From Coriobacteriales bacterium (GTDB lineage Bacteria; Actinomycetota; Coriobacteriia; Coriobacteriales; UBA8131), in assembly GCA_031272005.1 (NCBI GenBank), contig JAISUQ010000006.1:1-6737 (forward strand): 6,737 nt of DNA. The letters run 5' to 3'. The translations under genes and the position numbers were made by a program. Positions within the stretch are counted from its first letter, which is position 1. The number at the start of each line of letters is the position of its first letter. The notes beneath the pieces were generated by a model. It ran no database searches and was not told the origin of the DNA. It worked only from the letters and a program-made list of their open reading frames with translations. Below are positions 3,818 to 6,737 of this stretch, one piece after another.

Positions 3818-6225
3818 GCACCACAGTCAGTATTCCGGTGGGCGGCATGACCTGCGCGGTCTGTGCGCAGCGGGTGGAGAAGGCCCTGGGCAAGGTGGAC
3901 GGCGTGGAGGGGGCCTCGGTCAACTTCGCCACCGAAAAGGCCACCGTCACCTACAACCCGGAGCTGGTACGACTGCCAGCCCTGCGCGAGGCCATTGACA
4001 AGGCGGGCTACCAGGCGCTGTCGGGGTCGCTGGCCACTTCTCTGGATGAGGACAAGGCCCGCAAGGCCGCCGAGTTGCGGCGGATGTGGATGCGCTTTAT
4101 CATCGCGGCAGTGTTTGCCGTGCCGCTGCTCTATCTGGCCATGGCGCCGATGATTCCCGGGCAGCCACTGCCCTTTCCCTCGGTGCTGGAACCGATGGCC
4201 CATCCGCTGGCCTATTCGCTGACCGAGCTGGTTCTGGTGCTGCCGATTGTGGTGGTGGGCCGACGCTTCTTCACCGTAGGCAGCAAAGCGCTTATCCAAG
4301 GTAGCCCGAACATGGACACCCTGATTGCCATCGGCTCCGGCGCGGCGTTGCTCTATAGCGCCTACAACACCGGGCGCATCGTAGCGCTGGCTGTGCAGGG
4401 CGTAAGCGACATGATGCTCTCGGAGATGGCCATGCCCTTCGTGGAGTCGCTATATTACGAGAGTGCTGGCATGATTCTCACCCTGATTCTGCTGGGCAAG
4501 ACGCTGGAAGCGGTGAGCAAGGGGCGCACTGGCGAGGCCATCAAGAAGTTGATGGGCTTGGCTCCCAAAACTGCTCTGGTGCTGCTGGCTGATGGCACGG
4601 AACGCGAGACGCCGGTGGACGAGGTGGAGCCAGGCGATGTGATCATAGTCAAGCCCGGCACCCGCATCCCTGTGGACGGCGTTGTGCTGGAGGGCGCCAC
4701 GGCCATCGACGAGTCCATGCTCACCGGCGAGAGCATGCCGGTGGACAAGCAAATCGGCGACAAGGTCTACGCTGCCTCCCTGAACACCACCGGCACGGTG
4801 CGCTTCACTGCGGAGAAGGTCGGTGCCGACACCGCCCTGGCCCAGATCATCCGCCTGGTGGAGGACGCTCAGGGGCGCAAGGCCCCGATTGCCAAGTTGG
4901 CCGACAAGGTGGCTGGGGTCTTTGTGCCTATCGTCTGCAGTATCGCCGTGGTGGTGGCGCTGGCCTGGTTTGTCGCCGTGACCTGGGGCGGCTTCCCACT
5001 GCCGATGGGCACCACTAATGTGTCATTTGCATTGACAATTTTTATCTCGGTGATGGTCATCGCTTGCCCCTGCGCTCTGGGTCTGGCCACGCCGACAGCC
5101 ATCATGGTCGGCACCGGCAAGGGCGCCGAGTACGGCATCCTGATCAAGAGCGGCGAGGCCCTGGAGGTGGCTCATTGCATCAACACTGTGGTGCTGGATA
5201 AGACCGGCACCATCACCGAAGGCAAGCCGGTGGTCACCGATGTGCTCAGTGACGACGCGACAGTCGCTCCGGCATCAGCGGCGCAAATCGCGGCGGTGGG
5301 CATCGAACCTGCTACGACCAGCGACACGTCTACAGCCGACAATCGGTTGCTGCAGGTGGCCGCCTCACTGGAGGCCGCCTCCGAGCATCCCTTGAGCCGT
5401 GCCATCGTAGCCGCCGCTGAGGAACGCGGCCTGGAGCTGCTACCCACTGAGGGCTTCGAGTCGTTGACCGGCCGCGGCCTGCGTGGACACCTGGGTGCAG
5501 GTGCAGATGGCGCAGAGGCCTTCATCGGCAACCAGCGGCTGATGAACGAACAGGGTCTCTCCGTCGATGTATTTGCTAATTCTGTTAGCGAATTAGCAGG
5601 CCAAGGCAAGACACCGATGTATGTGGCCTGCGGCGGGCAGTTGCTGGGAGTGATTGCCGTGGCTGATGTGGCCAAACCCACCAGCCAGGCAGCCATCGAG
5701 CGGTTGCATGACTTGGGCATTGAGGTGATTATGGTCACCGGCGACAATCAACGCACCGCTGAGGCCATCGCCAGGCAGCTGGGCATCGATGCAGTGCTCT
5801 CGGAGGTATTGCCCGAGGATAAGGCCAATGAGGTGATCAAGCTGCAGGCCGCCGGGCGCAAGGTGGCGAGGGTCGGCGACGGCATCAACGCCGCGCCAGC
5901 GCTGGCCGCCGCCGACCTCGGCGTGGCCATCGGCTCAGGCACCGATGTGGCCATGGAGAGTGCCGACGTGGTGCTGATGCACTCCAATCTGAGCGACGTG
6001 CCGGCGGCCATCGAGCTGTCCAAGCGCACCCTGCGCAACATCAAGCAGAACCTGTTCTGGGCCTTTGGCTACAACGTGGTGGGCATCCCCGTGGCCGCCG
6101 GCGCGCTGTACCTGTTTGGCGGGCCGCTGCTCTCCCCGATCATCGCCGCTGCCTGCATGAGTTTAAGCTCTGTCAGCGTGCTGACCAACGCCCTGCGCCT
6201 GAAACGCTTCAAACCGTCGGTGTGA
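3814..6225 (+). CDS. copA: P1B-1 type Cu+-exporting ATPase with altered GDGxND motif
   Basis: This 803-residue P-type ATPase uses ATP to move Cu+ out of the cytosol. It has one N-terminal HMA domain (3-68; GGMTCAVC, C14 and C17), about eight membrane helices (near 91-113, 132-152, 165-190, 210-232, 365-390, 403-430, 745-765, 770-793), actuator TGE (304-306), the transport motif CPC (418-420), phosphorylation site DKTGT (D462), nucleotide-domain SEHP (523-526) and GRG (553-555), and TGDN (642-645). Y753-N754 and M782 with S785-S786 complete the Cu+ site. The hinge motif is aberrant: GDGINAAP (688-695), with A693 (codon GCC, 5890-5892) where Asp is nearly invariant, preceded by R686 where Met is usual. 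Loss of that Asp is expected to cripple Mg2+/phosphoryl chemistry. An Ala/Thr-rich segment (about 479-510) lengthens the region after DKTGT. The start has a weak RBS, probably because of the insertion upstream. Confidence 0.95.
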   Translation: MSTTVSIPVGGMTCAVCAQRVEKALGKVDGVEGASVNFATEKATVTYNPELVRLPALREAIDKAGYQALSGSLATSLDEDKARKAAELRRMWMRFIIAAVFAVPLLYLAMAPMIPGQPLPFPSVLEPMAHPLAYSLTELVLVLPIVVVGRRFFTVGSKALIQGSPNMDTLIAIGSGAALLYSAYNTGRIVALAVQGVSDMMLSEMAMPFVESLYYESAGMILTLILLGKTLEAVSKGRTGEAIKKLMGLAPKTALVLLADGTERETPVDEVEPGDVIIVKPGTRIPVDGVVLEGATAIDESMLTGESMPVDKQIGDKVYAASLNTTGTVRFTAEKVGADTALAQIIRLVEDAQGRKAPIAKLADKVAGVFVPIVCSIAVVVALAWFVAVTWGGFPLPMGTTNVSFALTIFISVMVIACPCALGLATPTAIMVGTGKGAEYGILIKSGEALEVAHCINTVVLDKTGTITEGKPVVTDVLSDDATVAPASAAQIAAVGIEPATTSDTSTADNRLLQVAASLEAASEHPLSRAIVAAAEERGLELLPTEGFESLTGRGLRGHLGAGADGAEAFIGNQRLMNEQGLSVDVFANSVSELAGQGKTPMYVACGGQLLGVIAVADVAKPTSQAAIERLHDLGIEVIMVTGDNQRTAEAIARQLGIDAVLSEVLPEDKANEVIKLQAAGRKVARVGDGINAAPALAAADLGVAIGSGTDVAMESADVVLMHSNLSDVPAAIELSKRTLRNIKQNLFWAFGYNVVGIPVAAGALYLFGGPLLSPIIAAACMSLSSVSVLTNALRLKRFKPSV

Positions 6226-6234
6226 CAAATAGCC

Positions 6235-6246
6235 TATAATGGGGGG
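6235..6246 (+). promoter_or_regulatory. Perfect TATAAT -10 box abutting the thrC start
   Basis: TATAAT (6235-6240) lies 6 nt before the thrC ATG in the 21-bp gap after copA, so a transcript from it would begin at or next to the A of the ATG and be leaderless. No convincing -35 is found 15-19 bp upstream. No Shine-Dalgarno is properly spaced: the G-run 6241-6246 touches the ATG. The alternative is coupling to copA translation. Confidence 0.45.
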
Positions 6247-6737
6247 ATGGATAACTACATCAACACTTATGCTGACACGCGCGGTCTGCAGGCGCAGCCG
6301 CTGACCTTCAGCGAGGCCATCGTCAAGGGCATCGCCGAGGGGGGCGGGCTGTTTGTGCCCAAGGTGCTGCCGCACCTGACGCTGGACGATGTCTGCGAAC
6401 TGGGGCAGTTGCCCTATGCCCGTCAGGCCGCCTCCATCTACCAACGCTTCGGCGTCGATTTGCCGCGTGAGCGCATCGAGCAGTTGACGGCGCAGGCTTA
6501 CGGCAGCAACTTCGACCACCCGGCAGTGGCGCCGGTGGTGGAGGTAGCGCCCGGCTGCCATGTGCTGGAGCTGTGGCACGGCCCCACCAGCGCCTTCAAG
6601 GACATGGCTCTGCAGTGCCTGCCGGTGTTTTTCTCCGAAGCGGTGGAGAAGCTCGATGCGGGTGAGTTCCTGATCCTGGTCGCCACCTCCGGGGATACCG
6701 GCAAGGCGGCGCTGGAGGGCTTTGCAGACCGCGAGCA
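6247..6737 (+). CDS. thrC: Threonine synthase (partial, C-terminus cut by window edge)
   Basis: The frame is open for 163 codons to the window edge, about a third of a full-length enzyme. It converts O-phospho-homoserine to threonine with pyridoxal phosphate. The N-terminal domain shows YADTRG (8-13), FSEAIVKGIAEGGGLFVP (21-38) and FDHPAVAPV (89-97). The cofactor-binding segment ELWHGPTSAFKDMALQ (108-123) places the Schiff-base lysine at K118, followed by LVATSGDTGKAALEG near 144-158. This is the long, E. coli/yeast-like threonine synthase type with the extra N-terminal domain. ATG 6247 is the first usable start after an in-frame TGA, the copA stop at 6223-6225. It follows copA by 21 bp in the same frame. 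It shares a pathway with the proposed homoserine kinase at the other end of the window. Confidence 0.97.
   Translation, partial: MDNYINTYADTRGLQAQPLTFSEAIVKGIAEGGGLFVPKVLPHLTLDDVCELGQLPYARQAASIYQRFGVDLPRERIEQLTAQAYGSNFDHPAVAPVVEVAPGCHVLELWHGPTSAFKDMALQCLPVFFSEAVEKLDAGEFLILVATSGDTGKAALEGFADRE

Noticed and set aside
3523..4299. 258-codon minus frame across the inverted repeat and copA start
   Set aside because: It is antisense to the HMA domain and first helices of CopA, has low-complexity His/Gln composition and no recognisable domain.
5172..5747. 191-codon minus frame within copA
   Set aside because: It is a shadow of the nucleotide-binding domain, Ser/Ala/Pro-rich, with no RBS or context.

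Overview
The window is a roughly 60% GC, densely coded bacterial segment. A membrane/copper cassette lies between two genes that both point to threonine biosynthesis. The combination of an ApgM-like protein with threonine synthase, a DUF4491 protein, and an HMA–TauE/SafE–cupredoxin fusion next to a Cu+-ATPase fits a high-GC, probably anaerobic bacterium (Clostridia, Dehalococcoidia or Coriobacteriia type). The sequence alone does not fix the taxon. I saw no tRNA, rRNA, CRISPR array or transposase.

Layout. 2-976 (minus, cut by the left edge): an alkaline-phosphatase-superfamily protein of the cofactor-independent phosphoglycerate mutase/proposed homoserine kinase family, with its own candidate promoter in the 977-1094 gap. 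1095-1376 (minus): a small DUF4491 membrane protein. 1398-1811 (minus): an HxlR-family regulator, 21 bp from DUF4491 and probably co-transcribed with it. 1812-2045: the divergent control region, with a GC-rich degenerate 10-bp tandem repeat on the hxlR side and an AT-richer part carrying repeated CTATTG motifs on the other. 2046-3545 (plus): a fusion of a CopZ-like HMA domain, a TauE/SafE (DsbD_2-like) membrane domain and a C-terminal cupredoxin. 3546-3813: an inverted-repeat element. 3814-6225 (plus): a P1B-1 Cu+-ATPase. 6247-6737 (plus, cut by the right edge): threonine synthase.

How the genes may work together. The HMA/SafE/cupredoxin protein and CopA form a copper handling and export pair. 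The divergent HxlR protein, with a cysteine-rich N-terminus, is the obvious candidate regulator. The outer pair (ApgM-like and ThrC) would give the last two steps of threonine synthesis if the ApgM-like protein is the non-orthologous homoserine kinase proposed for this family.

Most unusual points. (1) The 3546-3813 spacer holds a long, nearly perfect inverted repeat (arms of about 73 nt, 34 nt of them perfect). It is bracketed by exact 10-bp direct repeats GGCACAATGA, each containing an ATGA stop/start overlap. This looks like an insertion that split an ancestral ATGA overlap and left the strong AGGAGG on the upstream side. A 91-codon frame through the insert still begins and ends in ATGA overlaps. 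(2) The CopA hinge motif reads GDGINAAP instead of GDGINDAP, and the preceding VAMV is VARV, so an Asp nearly invariant in P-type ATPases is replaced. Together these suggest the pump is impaired, decaying or misread in assembly. (3) thrC has a perfect TATAAT ending 6 nt before its ATG and no usable Shine-Dalgarno, which suggests a leaderless transcript or coupling to copA.
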